Part shown: positions 38,679 through 47,094 of the stretch, in pieces
Layout: every line of letters begins with the position of its first letter
Numbering within the stretch: the stretch's first letter is position 1
DNA from: Leifsonia aquatica
GTDB lineage: Bacteria; Actinomycetota; Actinomycetes; Actinomycetales; Microbacteriaceae
Direction: 5' to 3'
DNA length: 64,000 bases
Assembly: GCF_014190775.1 (NCBI RefSeq)
Contig: NZ_JACHVP010000004.1
Location: 407,124 to 471,123 of the forward strand
The notes under the pieces: generated by a model
What the model saw: only the letters and a program-made list of their open reading frames with translations
Database searches by the model: none
What the model was told of the DNA's origin: nothing
Made by a program: the position numbers and the translations under genes

Positions 38679-39527
38679 ATGAACTCCTCCTCCAGCACTC
38701 GCGTCGCCCTCGTCACCGGCACCTCCACCGGCATCGGACTCGAGACGGCGGTCGCCCTCGCCCGCGGCGGCTGGGATGTCGTCGCCACCGTCCGCGACGT
38801 CTCCCGGGCGGACCGGCTCCGCGACGCCTCGACCGCCGCCGGGGTGTCCCTGGACATCCGGGCGCTGGATGTGACCGACGGGGCGGCGTCGACGGCACTC
38901 GTCGAGCAGGTGGTGGCGGAGCGCGGTCGCCTCGACGCCCTGGTCAACAACGCCGGCGCCGCCGCTCTCGGCACCGCCGAGACGATGGGCATCGACCGCG
39001 TCCGCGCCGCGATGGAGGTCAACTTCTTCGGAGTCGTGCAGCTCACGCAGGCGGCGCTGCCCGCGCTGCGGGCCTCCGGCGGGCGCGTGGTGACGGTGTC
39101 GAGCGTCGGCGGCATCATCGGACAGCCGTTCAACGACGCGTACTGTGCGGCCAAGTTCGCCGTCGAAGGCTTCTTGGAGAGCCTCCACCCGGTCGCCGCC
39201 GCCCAGGGCGTCGCGGTGATCGTCGTCGAGCCGGGCGCCGTCGCGAGCGAGTTCGTCGCCAACGCGACCGAGGGCCGGGATGCCGCCCTCGCGGACGCCG
39301 GACCCTACGCCCCGCAGCTCGCCGCCTACCTGGAGCGCACCGCCGGCGCCTTCGCCGCGGCGCAGCAGCCCGCCGAGGTCGCCGCCGTCATCGAGCGGGT
39401 GCTGACGGAGGCGGAGCCGCCGTTCCGTGTGCAGACCTCCGACGCCGCGCGTGCCTTCGTCGGCATCAAGCTGGCCGACCTCGACGGCTCGGCCGTCACC
39501 GGGGCGACCGCGGGGTGGGTGGCGTAG
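38679..39527 (+). CDS. short-chain dehydrogenase/reductase
   Basis: 282 aa classical SDR: cofactor motif TGTSTGIGLETA, NNAGAA, catalytic Ser in VSSVGG and Tyr-x3-Lys in YCAAKFAVEGF. No acidic residue follows beta-2 in an NAD-like place (TVRDVSRADRL), so NADP is likely. Substrate unknown. The 151 bp upstream region holds one sequence, tgtggataac (38561-38570), identical to a DnaA box, probably by chance. Confidence 0.9.
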   Translation: MNSSSSTRVALVTGTSTGIGLETAVALARGGWDVVATVRDVSRADRLRDASTAAGVSLDIRALDVTDGAASTALVEQVVAERGRLDALVNNAGAAALGTAETMGIDRVRAAMEVNFFGVVQLTQAALPALRASGGRVVTVSSVGGIIGQPFNDAYCAAKFAVEGFLESLHPVAAAQGVAVIVVEPGAVASEFVANATEGRDAALADAGPYAPQLAAYLERTAGAFAAAQQPAEVAAVIERVLTEAEPPFRVQTSDAARAFVGIKLADLDGSAVTGATAGWVA

Positions 39528-39543
39528 GGAGCAGCCGCTGCAT

Positions 39544-39678
39544 CTAGTGGTCGCAACACGCCGTGCGGACGCCTGCGCGGCGGCGTGTTGTGACAGGTGG
39601 ATGGGAGGGGCGATCCAGTGGTCGCGACATGCCGCGAGCGCGCCTGCGCCGGCGGCGTGTTGTGACAAGTGGATGAGA
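39544..39678. repeat. two-copy intergenic palindromic repeat
   Basis: Two copies of a roughly 62 bp unit, 39544-39605 and 39615-39678: cTAGTGGTCGCAACACGCCG, a GC-rich centre with gcctgcgc, then cGGCGTGTTGTGACAGGTGGATG. In each copy the gtcgcaacacgccg-like left arm pairs with cggcgtgttgtgac (copy 1: 13 of 14; copy 2: fewer, compensated by G-T). The 186 bp gap otherwise has no gene. Confidence 0.75.
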
Positions 39679-39713
39679 TGATTCGCGGGCGCGGCAGCAC
39701 CCGCACGCCGCTC

Positions 39714-40238
39714 CTACCCGGTGCGCGTGGCGGTGATGTGCTGCTCCAGCCACCAGGTGCGGCCCTCGTCGTCGGAGACCCAACCGTCCCACTCGAACGA
39801 GTCGGCGGTGATGGCGGAGAAGTTCCAGCGGATCGGGCGGCCGTCGGTCTGCGTGCCGTCCTGGCGGATCCCGTCGCGGTGGCCGGAGGCGACGAGGGTG
39901 CAGAAGTCACCGGCGACGGCGCCGAACCAGCTCACCCGCCACGCGCCCAGCACCGGGTCGTATACGCGGATGGTGGTGCCCTTGGACTCCATGCGGGAGG
40001 GGTCGGCAGCCGTCGGCGCGACCAGCACATCCTGAACGGCGCGGCCGCCCAGCGTGTAGGCGAACAGCCAGTCGGTGGTGAACTCGCTCCAGGCTCCGGA
40101 CTCCTCGTCGAGGAACCGGCACTCGGCGCGCCAGCTGCCGACCAGTTGCCCGAAGAGGTGCATCCGCTGCGGCCGCACGGGAGTCGGCCCCGTCGCGATC
40201 AGCGCGCTCGCGAACTCGGCGTCGGTCGTCTCGCTCAT
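39714..40238 (-). CDS. DUF1579-like protein
   Basis: 174 aa from ATG 40238; the frame continues upstream into the dcd region without a good start. Beta-rich lipocalin-like layout: LFGQLVGSWRAECRFLD, TDWLFAYTLGGRAVQDVL, GTTIRVYDPVLGAWRVSWFG, WNFSAITADSFEWDGWVSDDEGRTWWL. This is typical of DUF1579 and related ligand-binding-like domains with unknown role. Converges on the SDR with a repeat between. Confidence 0.8.
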   Translation of the reverse strand: MSETTDAEFASALIATGPTPVRPQRMHLFGQLVGSWRAECRFLDEESGAWSEFTTDWLFAYTLGGRAVQDVLVAPTAADPSRMESKGTTIRVYDPVLGAWRVSWFGAVAGDFCTLVASGHRDGIRQDGTQTDGRPIRWNFSAITADSFEWDGWVSDDEGRTWWLEQHITATRTG

Positions 40239-40260
40239 GGGGCGCCTCTCGGGTCGTGGG

Positions 40261-40866
40261 TCAGCTGGACGGACGCCCGGCCTCGGTGGCGGACACGTCG
40301 GTCCGGTGGAAGTTGAGGAACGAGCGCGAGGCCGTCGGCCCGCGCTGGCCCTGGTAGCGGGAGCTGTACTCACTCGATCCGTACGGCTTCTCGGCCGGCG
40401 AGGTGAGCCGGAAGAAGCACATCTGGCCGATCTTCATGCCCGGCCAGAGCTTGATCGGGAGGGTGGCGACGTTGCTGAGCTCGAGCGTCACGTGACCGGA
40501 GAACCCGGGATCGATGAACCCCGCGGTCGAGTGCGTCAGCAGGCCGAGGCGACCGAGCGAGCTCTTGCCCTCCAGCCGCGCGGCGACGTCGTCGGGCAGG
40601 GACACCAGCTCGTACGTCGACCCGAGCACGAACTCGCCGGGGTGCAGGATGAACGGCTGGTCCGCCTCCACCTCGACGAAGCGCGTCAGCTCGGGCTGAT
40701 CTTCCGACGGGTCGATGAACGGGTACTTGTGGTTGTCGAACAACCGGAAGAACCGGTCCAGCCGCACGTCGATGCTCGACGGCTGCACCATCGAGGCGTC
40801 GAACGGCTCCAGGCCGATCCGTCCGGCGCCGAGCTCGGCCTTGATGTCGCGATCGGAGAGAAGCAC
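40261..40866 (-). CDS. dcd: dCTP deaminase
   Basis: 201 aa from GTG 40866. Deaminates dCTP in dTMP synthesis; in many actinobacteria the enzyme also hydrolyses dUTP directly. Motifs: [44 protein letters not shown] (with the catalytic Glu of the trimer) and QMCFFRL. Starts 25 bp after the GH3 gene on the same strand, so it may be read through from that operon as well as from its own promoter. Confidence 0.96.
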   Translation of the reverse strand: MLLSDRDIKAELGAGRIGLEPFDASMVQPSSIDVRLDRFFRLFDNHKYPFIDPSEDQPELTRFVEVEADQPFILHPGEFVLGSTYELVSLPDDVAARLEGKSSLGRLGLLTHSTAGFIDPGFSGHVTLELSNVATLPIKLWPGMKIGQMCFFRLTSPAEKPYGSSEYSSRYQGQRGPTASRSFLNFHRTDVSATEAGRPSS

Positions 40867-40890
40867 GAGGTCAGCTTATCGGGATGCCGC

Positions 40891-43167
40891 TCACCGCACC
40901 TCGAATCCTGCAGCCAGCAGATCCTCGGCGCGCGACGACGAGCCGACGAGCAGCTCGAATGCACCGGGCTCCACGCGGCGGATGGCAGCCGCATCCACGA
41001 TCGTGCAGTCGGCGACGGGAAGCGTCAGCACCACACGCGCGGACTCCCCCGGCGCGAGGTCGACCTGACGGTACACCTTCAGTTCCCGGTCGGCCCAGCT
41101 CACGCTGGTGACCGCGTCGCGCACGTAGACCTGCACGGTCTCGCGCACCGGACGATCACCGGTGTTGCTCACCGTGACCTCGGCGACGATGTCGTCTCCG
41201 GCGCCGAGCTCGGTGCGCGCGAGCGCGAGATCGGCGTACTCGACGGTCGTGTACGAGAGCCCCTGGCCGAACGCCCAGGCGGGCGCCTGGGTGAGGTCGG
41301 CGTAGCGGTCGCCGTGCTGGCCGCGGATCTGGTTGTAGTACGTCGGCTGCTGGCCGACGTGGCGGGCGAAGGAGATCGGCAGGCGCCCCGACGGCTCGAT
41401 GCGGCCGGTGAGGAGCTCGGCCAGCGCCTGGCCGCCGAGCATGCCCGGGTTCGCGGCCCAGATCACGGCCGCCGCCTGCGCGGTCGAGGGAGGCAGGACG
41501 AGCGGCTTCGACGCGAGCAGGATCACGACGACGGGCTTCCCGGTCGCGATCAGGGCGTCGAGCAGCGCGTTCTGGCCGCCGATCAGTTCGAGCGTCGCCG
41601 TGGAGCGGCCCTCGCCGACGAGCTCGATCCGGTCGCCGACCACGGCGACGACGACATCCGACTGCTCGGCCGCAGCCACGGCCTCCGCGATCAACTGCTG
41701 ATCGGGCGCACAGGGCACCACGACCGGCGGTCGCGGCTGGCCGTCCGGGAACGTGCGGCCGTTGGGGTCGTCCTCGAGGGTCAGGATGTCGGCGCCGCGG
41801 GCGTACTGCACGCTGACGCCCTCCGTCGCGCGGAGCCCGTCGAGCACCGTCGTGATCATCTCGCGCGGCTGGCCGTCCAGCCAGCCGGCCTGGCCGGATC
41901 CGCCGGCCCAGTCGCCGAGCTGCGTCTGCGCGTCGTCGGCGAGCGGGCCGACCAGCGCGACGCGCACGGGAGCGGGCGCCGACGCGGATGCCGCCAGCGG
42001 CAGCGTCCCGTCGTTCTCGAGCAGCACGAGCGAGCGCCGCGCGACCTCGAGGTTGAGGGCGGCGTGCTCCGCGCTGCCGACCACGGTGTCGAGGTCGTCG
42101 GCCGGGAGGCGCGGGTCCTCGAAGAGGCCGAGGTCGAACTTGAGCGTCAGGATGCGCCCGACCGCGGCGTCGAAATCGTCGTCGGCGAGCAGCCCCTGGG
42201 CGACGGCCTCCAGCGCTCCCTCATAGAAGAGAGGAGTGGTCATCACCATGTCGTTGCCGGCCTTCACGGCCGCGGCGGCCGCGTGCGCGTAGTCGGGCTG
42301 GACCTTCTGCTCCCACACCATGCGGCCCACGTTGTCCCAGTCGGTGATGAGGGTGCCGGTGTACCCCCACTCGCCGCGCAGCACCTCGCTGAGCAGCCAG
42401 TCGTTGACCGTGATCGGCACGCCGTCGGTGCTCTGGTAGCCGAGCATGAAGGTGCGGCAGCCCTCGCGGGCCACGCGCTCGAACGGCGGCAGGAACCAGC
42501 TGCGGAGCTTGCGCCGGGAGATGTCGGCCTCGCTCGCATCGCGGCCACCCTGCGTCTCGGAGTACCCGGCGAAGTGCTTCGCGGTCGCGAGGATCGCGGT
42601 CGGGTCGTCGAGGCCGTCGCCCTGGTAGCCGCGGACCATGCCGCTCGCGAGCTCGCCGATGAGGAACGGGTCTTCGCCGAACGTCTCGCTGACCCGGCCC
42701 CAGCGCAGGTCGCGGGCGATGCACAGCACGGGCGAGAACGTCCAGTGCACACCGGTCACGGCGACCTCTTCGGCCGTGGCGCGGGCGACGCGCTCGATCA
42801 GTTCCGCATCCCACGACGCGGCGAGGCCGAGCTGGGTCGGGTAGATCGTGGCGCCGGGCCAGAAGGAGTGCCCGTGGATGCAGTCCTCGCCGACGAGCAG
42901 CGGGATCCGCAGGCGCGTCTCGGCCGTGAGCCGGTTCGCCTCCAGGATGCGCTCGGGCGACGTGTGCAGGATCGACCCGACGTGACGACGCAGGATGTGG
43001 TCCTGCAGGTCGTCCCGCGCGTCGAGCTGGAGCATCTGCCCCACCTTCTCCTCCACGGTCATGCGGCCGAGCAGGTCCCGGACGCGCTCAGCCGTCGTGA
43101 GCGACGGGTCCTGGTAGGGGAGGGTGCCGGTCCGCGTGGCGTCCGTGATGGGCAGTGTGGATGTCAT
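40891..43167 (-). CDS. GH3 family beta-glucosidase
   Basis: 758 aa, no signal peptide, so intracellular. The (alpha/beta)8 domain has the KHFAGYSETQGGRDAS motif and the nucleophile Asp276 in LITDWDNVGRM. The second domain (about 350-600) and the C-terminal fibronectin-III-like domain (AWAFGQGLSYTTVEYADL to the end) follow the BglX arrangement. Its start overlaps the last permease gene (ATGA), so it is translated with the importer and should cleave the imported oligosaccharide. Confidence 0.95.
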   Translation of the reverse strand: MTSTLPITDATRTGTLPYQDPSLTTAERVRDLLGRMTVEEKVGQMLQLDARDDLQDHILRRHVGSILHTSPERILEANRLTAETRLRIPLLVGEDCIHGHSFWPGATIYPTQLGLAASWDAELIERVARATAEEVAVTGVHWTFSPVLCIARDLRWGRVSETFGEDPFLIGELASGMVRGYQGDGLDDPTAILATAKHFAGYSETQGGRDASEADISRRKLRSWFLPPFERVAREGCRTFMLGYQSTDGVPITVNDWLLSEVLRGEWGYTGTLITDWDNVGRMVWEQKVQPDYAHAAAAAVKAGNDMVMTTPLFYEGALEAVAQGLLADDDFDAAVGRILTLKFDLGLFEDPRLPADDLDTVVGSAEHAALNLEVARRSLVLLENDGTLPLAASASAPAPVRVALVGPLADDAQTQLGDWAGGSGQAGWLDGQPREMITTVLDGLRATEGVSVQYARGADILTLEDDPNGRTFPDGQPRPPVVVPCAPDQQLIAEAVAAAEQSDVVVAVVGDRIELVGEGRSTATLELIGGQNALLDALIATGKPVVVILLASKPLVLPPSTAQAAAVIWAANPGMLGGQALAELLTGRIEPSGRLPISFARHVGQQPTYYNQIRGQHGDRYADLTQAPAWAFGQGLSYTTVEYADLALARTELGAGDDIVAEVTVSNTGDRPVRETVQVYVRDAVTSVSWADRELKVYRQVDLAPGESARVVLTLPVADCTIVDAAAIRRVEPGAFELLVGSSSRAEDLLAAGFEVR

Positions 43168-44306
43168 TCAGTGGCGCCTTCCGCCGCGGGCCCGTTCGAC
43201 GGGGAGGTGGTGGAGGTGGAGCCGGAGGACGACGGAGCCGACGACCCCGTGCGCACCTGCGTGACGGTCGCGTTGATGTTGAGACCCTTCTTCTTCATCG
43301 CGCGGGCGCGCTCGCCGGCGGAGCGCAGGCGCGGGTTGACGTACTCGTCGATGCCGAAGTTGACGAGCGAGAGCGCCACGCCCAGGATCGCGATGCAGAG
43401 ACCGGCGGGGACGTACCACCACCAGTAGTCCGGGAACGCGTTGTTCTGCTGCGCCCAGAACAGGACCGTGCCCCAGTTGAGGTTCGACACCGGGATGACG
43501 CCGATGAACGCCAGGGTCGTCAGACCCAGGACCGCGGCCGTCATCGTGCCGACGAAGCTGGAGGCGATGAGCGCCATGAGGTTCGGCAGCATCTCCACCA
43601 GGATGATGCGGTAGAGCGGCTCGCCGTTGGCGCGGGCGGCCTGGATGAAGTCCCGGTTGCGCAACGACATGGTCTGCGCACGCAGGACGCGCGCTCCCCA
43701 CGCCCAGCCGGTGAGACCGAGCACGGCGGCGATGACGACCAGCGGCGGGTCCTCGAACTGCGACGCGATGATGATCATCAGCGGGAGGCCGGGGATGACG
43801 AGGAACACGTTGGACAGGGCCGACAGCGCCTCGCTCTTCCAGCCGCGCAGGTAGCCGGCGGTCACACCGACGGCGATCGCGACGATGGTCGCCATGATCG
43901 TCGCCAGGAAGCCGACGACGAGCACGCCGCGGGTGCCGTAGACGAGCTGGCTGAAGACGTCCTGGCCGATGTGGGTCGTGCCCAGGAGGTGCTGGAACGA
44001 CGGCGGCTGCAGGGTCTCGTCGAGGTTCTGCGCCTGGGGGTCGTACGGGGCGATCAGCGGCGCGAAGATCGCGACGAGGATGAACACCCCGAGGATGATG
44101 AGGCCCGTGGCGGACTTCGGGTTGCTGAACATCGCGAGCGAGACCTTCAGCTGCGACCAGAAGGTCTTCCGCTCCGGAGCGTGCTCGGGAGTGTTCTGCG
44201 GCCGACCGGCCAGCACTGCTGCGGTCTCGGGGGCGCCGACGCCCACGTGGTGCGCGAGCGCCGGTGCGCTCTCGGCGGGGACGGTCTTCTCGGCGGGGGT
44301 AGTCAT
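43164..44306 (-). CDS. Opp/Dpp-type ABC transporter permease (C subunit)
   Basis: 380 aa from ATG 44306. A 60-residue cytoplasmic head, then the OppC N-terminal helix (NPKSATGLIILGVFILVAIFAPLIAPYDP) and the HLLGTTHIGQDVFSQLVYG segment. Five more helices carry the EAA loop QAARANGEPLYRIILVEMLPNL. The C-terminal tail is Ser/Thr rich. Encoded in one operon with GH3, which points to oligosaccharides rather than peptides. Confidence 0.93.
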   Translation of the reverse strand: MTTPAEKTVPAESAPALAHHVGVGAPETAAVLAGRPQNTPEHAPERKTFWSQLKVSLAMFSNPKSATGLIILGVFILVAIFAPLIAPYDPQAQNLDETLQPPSFQHLLGTTHIGQDVFSQLVYGTRGVLVVGFLATIMATIVAIAVGVTAGYLRGWKSEALSALSNVFLVIPGLPLMIIIASQFEDPPLVVIAAVLGLTGWAWGARVLRAQTMSLRNRDFIQAARANGEPLYRIILVEMLPNLMALIASSFVGTMTAAVLGLTTLAFIGVIPVSNLNWGTVLFWAQQNNAFPDYWWWYVPAGLCIAILGVALSLVNFGIDEYVNPRLRSAGERARAMKKKGLNINATVTQVRTGSSAPSSSGSTSTTSPSNGPAAEGATE

Positions 44307-44308
44307 GA

Positions 44309-45379
44309 TCAGGCCTCCGTCTGACGGGTGCGCGGGTCGAGGATGGCGTAGGCGATGTCGGCGATGATGTTCGCGACCAGCACGGCCAGGACGAGGACGA
44401 GGAAGATGCCCTGCATCAGCGCGTAGTCCTTCGCGTTGGTCGCGTTGAGCAGCAACAGGCCGATGCCGGGGTAGGAGAAGACCATCTCCATCACGAGCGT
44501 GCCGCCGACGATGAAGCCGAGGGCGAGCGCGAAGCTCTGGATCTGCGGGAGCACCGCGTTGCGGGCGGCGTAGCGCCACAGCACGCGGCGGTTCGGCATG
44601 CCCTTGGCCTGCGCAACCGTGATGTAGTCCTCGTCGAGCACGGTCAGCATCATGTTGCGCATGCCGAGCACCCACCCGCCGAGCGAGACGACCACGATGG
44701 TCAGCACCGGGAGGACGGCGTGCGAGACGACCTCGGAGATGAACTCTGCGTTCCAGCCCGGGTCGACGCCGACCTCGTAGGCGTGGCCGGCGGGGAACCA
44801 GCCGAGCGTCGTCGAGAAGATCGCGATGAAGATCAGGCCGAGCCAGAAGTACGGGATGGTGCCGAGGAAGGTTGTGACCGGCACGAACAGGTCGAGGCGG
44901 CTCCCGCGCTTCCAGCCGATGATGGCGCCGAGGCCGGTGCCGATGACGAACGAGATGATGGTGGCGACGCCGACGAGCCCGAGGGTCCAGGGCAGCGCCG
45001 AGGCGATCGCGTCGCCCACCGGCGCCATGCCGGTGGAGATCGAGATGCCCAGGTTGCCGTGCAGGAGCATGTTCCAGTAGTTGATGTACTGATCCCAGAG
45101 CGGCACCGACTTGTCCAGGCCGAAGAGCGCGCGCAGCGCCTTCTCGGCGTCCGGCGTCAGCTGACCCTGGCTCCGCGCCATGAACGAGTCGACCGCGTCG
45201 CCCTTCATCAGGCGGGGCAGGAAGAAGTTCACGGTGATGGCGGCCCACAGGGTGAACAGGTAGAAGGCCACCCGACCGCCGATGAAGCGCCACGGGACGC
45301 GCGTGCGGCGACGCTCCGTGCCGGTGGCGGTCGTGCCGACGAGGGTCGGATCGACGGGGGCCTGCGATTCGGCGCTCAC
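44309..45379 (-). CDS. Opp/Dpp-type ABC transporter permease (B subunit)
   Basis: 356 aa from GTG 45379, overlapping the ATPase stop (GTGA). Six helices, a large extracytoplasmic loop after helix 1 (RLMKGDAVDSFMARSQGQL, GLDKSVPLWDQYINYW) and an EAA motif at VAQAKGMPNRRVLWRYAARNAVLP. Pairs with the C-type permease encoded 2 bp downstream. Confidence 0.93.
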   Translation of the reverse strand: MSAESQAPVDPTLVGTTATGTERRRTRVPWRFIGGRVAFYLFTLWAAITVNFFLPRLMKGDAVDSFMARSQGQLTPDAEKALRALFGLDKSVPLWDQYINYWNMLLHGNLGISISTGMAPVGDAIASALPWTLGLVGVATIISFVIGTGLGAIIGWKRGSRLDLFVPVTTFLGTIPYFWLGLIFIAIFSTTLGWFPAGHAYEVGVDPGWNAEFISEVVSHAVLPVLTIVVVSLGGWVLGMRNMMLTVLDEDYITVAQAKGMPNRRVLWRYAARNAVLPQIQSFALALGFIVGGTLVMEMVFSYPGIGLLLLNATNAKDYALMQGIFLVLVLAVLVANIIADIAYAILDPRTRQTEA

Positions 45380-46188
45380 AGCGCACCTCCCGAGGTCTGT
45401 GCCGACAGTTCCCGGAAGTGCTTCTCGGGGTCGGGCGAAGCGGCGCGCAGCTCGCGCGTGTATGGATCCTGCGGGCGCAGGATGACGTCGTCGGCCGTGC
45501 CGCGCTCGACGACCTTGCCCTGGTTGAGCACCATGATCTCGTCGCTGAAGTGCCGGGCCGTGGCCAGGTCGTGGGTGATGTAGAGCACGCCGAGTCCTTC
45601 CTCCCGCTGGAGGTCGGCGAGCAGGTTGAGCACGCCGAGGCGGATCGACACGTCGAGCATCGAGACGGGCTCGTCGGCGACCAGCAGCGCCGGACGCGAG
45701 GCGAGCGCGCGGGCGATGGCCACGCGCTGGCGCTGGCCTCCCGAGAGCTCGTGCGGGCGGCGGTCGATGACGGCGTCGGCGTCGAGGCGCACGCGGAGCA
45801 GCAGGCGCCGCACCTCGTCGTCGACCTCGCGCTTGGGGACGACGTTGTCCAGCCGCAGCGGGCGCTCGATGTGGTGGCGGATCGAGTGGGACGGGTTCAG
45901 CGACGCGAACGGGTCCTGGAACACCATCCGCAGCTGCTGGCGGTACCGCCGCAGGCCTCGTCCGCCGCGCGGGATGGGGGCGCCGTCGAGCAGGATCTCG
46001 CCGCGCGTCGGCGTCTCCAGCTGGGTCAGGATCTTCGCGATCGTCGACTTGCCGCTGCCCGACTGCCCGACGAGGCCGAGCGTCTGGTGCGAGCCGAGGG
46101 TGAAGCTCACGTCGTCGAGGGCCTTGAGCTGCCCGGAACCGCGGACGTTGTAGATCTTGGTGACGTTCTTGAATTCGAGGGTCGTCAT
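45376..46188 (-). CDS. Opp/Dpp-type ABC transporter ATPase (F subunit)
   Basis: 270 aa from ATG 46188, overlapping the D-type ATPase stop (ATGA). Walker A GQSGSGKST, Q-loop MVFQDPFASLNP, signature ELSGGQRQRVAIARAL, Walker B LLVADEPVSMLD, switch ITHD. Lacks the long C-terminal iron-sulfur extension of OppD/DppD-type proteins. Confidence 0.94.
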   Translation of the reverse strand: MTTLEFKNVTKIYNVRGSGQLKALDDVSFTLGSHQTLGLVGQSGSGKSTIAKILTQLETPTRGEILLDGAPIPRGGRGLRRYRQQLRMVFQDPFASLNPSHSIRHHIERPLRLDNVVPKREVDDEVRRLLLRVRLDADAVIDRRPHELSGGQRQRVAIARALASRPALLVADEPVSMLDVSIRLGVLNLLADLQREEGLGVLYITHDLATARHFSDEIMVLNQGKVVERGTADDVILRPQDPYTRELRAASPDPEKHFRELSAQTSGGAL

Positions 46189-47009
46189 CGCGCGACCACT
46201 CCTCTCTCTCCGGTCAGGCGCGGGAAGGAGGCGAGCAGCTTGCGCGTGTACTCGTGCTGCGGGTCGTTCCAGATCCGCTCGGCCGTGGCCAGCTCGATGA
46301 TCTCGCCCTCGCGCATGATCGCGATGCGGTCGCTGATCTCCAGCAGCAGCGGGAGGTCGTGGGTGATGAAGACGACGGAGAAGCCGAACTCGTGGCGGAG
46401 CTGCGAGATCTGGCGCAGGATCTCGCGCTGCACGAGCACGTCGAGCGCGGTCGTGGGCTCGTCCATCACCATCAGCTGCGGGCGGAGCGCGAGCGCCATG
46501 GCGATCATGACGCGCTGGCGCATGCCGCCGGACAGCTCGTGGGGATAGGAGCGGAGGCGCTGGCCGCCGACCTTCACGATCTCCAGGAGCTCGACGACCG
46601 CCTTGCGGCGTTCGGTGCGGTTCATGTCGGGCCGGTGCACTTCGAAGACATCCTCGAGCTGCGAGCCGATGGTCGCCACCGGGTTGAGAGCGTTCATCGC
46701 GCCCTGGAAGACCATGGAGATCTTGTCCCAGCGGAACCGGCGCATCTGCTCGACGCCGAGGGCGTTGATGTCGACGTCGTCGCCGCTCTTGTCGTGGAAG
46801 ACGACGCTGCCGTCGGTGATGACCGCCGGGGGACGGAGGAGGCGCTGCACCCCGTAGGCGAGGGTGGTCTTGCCGCATCCGCTCTCGCCGGCGAGACCGA
46901 CGATCTCGCCGCGCTTGATGTCGAGGGTGACGTTCTTGACCGCCCGGACCGGGGGATCCACGTCGTACACGACCGAGAAGTCGCGCACCGAGAGAAGGGT
47001 GTCTGTCAT
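46185..47009 (-). CDS. Opp/Dpp-type ABC transporter ATPase (D subunit)
   Basis: 274 aa. Walker A GESGCGKTT, MVFQGAMNALNPVATIG, signature ELSGGMRQRVMIAMAL, Walker B LMVMDEPTTALD, switch FITHD. The C-terminal region stops earlier than in DppD and shows no cysteine cluster. Lies about 85 bp past the binding-protein gene, behind a strong hairpin. Confidence 0.94.
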   Translation of the reverse strand: MTDTLLSVRDFSVVYDVDPPVRAVKNVTLDIKRGEIVGLAGESGCGKTTLAYGVQRLLRPPAVITDGSVVFHDKSGDDVDINALGVEQMRRFRWDKISMVFQGAMNALNPVATIGSQLEDVFEVHRPDMNRTERRKAVVELLEIVKVGGQRLRSYPHELSGGMRQRVMIAMALALRPQLMVMDEPTTALDVLVQREILRQISQLRHEFGFSVVFITHDLPLLLEISDRIAIMREGEIIELATAERIWNDPQHEYTRKLLASFPRLTGERGVVAR

Positions 47010-47039
47010 GAGTTCGTCGCTTTCCTGCTGACCGCGAAA

Positions 47040-47083
47040 CGTCCGGGGCGGAAGGGGGTCGAAACCGTCTTCCGCCCCGGACG
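47040..47083 (-). terminator. partial terminator/stabilising hairpin after the binding-protein gene
   Basis: Perfect 15 bp stem (47040-47054 with 47069-47083) and a 14 nt loop, 12 bp past the stop of the solute-binding gene and 31 bp before the next gene. Such intra-operon hairpins usually make the binding protein more abundant than the membrane parts. Confidence 0.75.
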
Positions 47084-47094
47084 CTGGTGGGGGG

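Noticed and set aside
40075..43428. 1117-codon open frame on the plus strand
   Set aside because: Antisense shadow of dcd and the GH3 gene; composition is Arg/Val/Gly/His-biased without recognisable domains.
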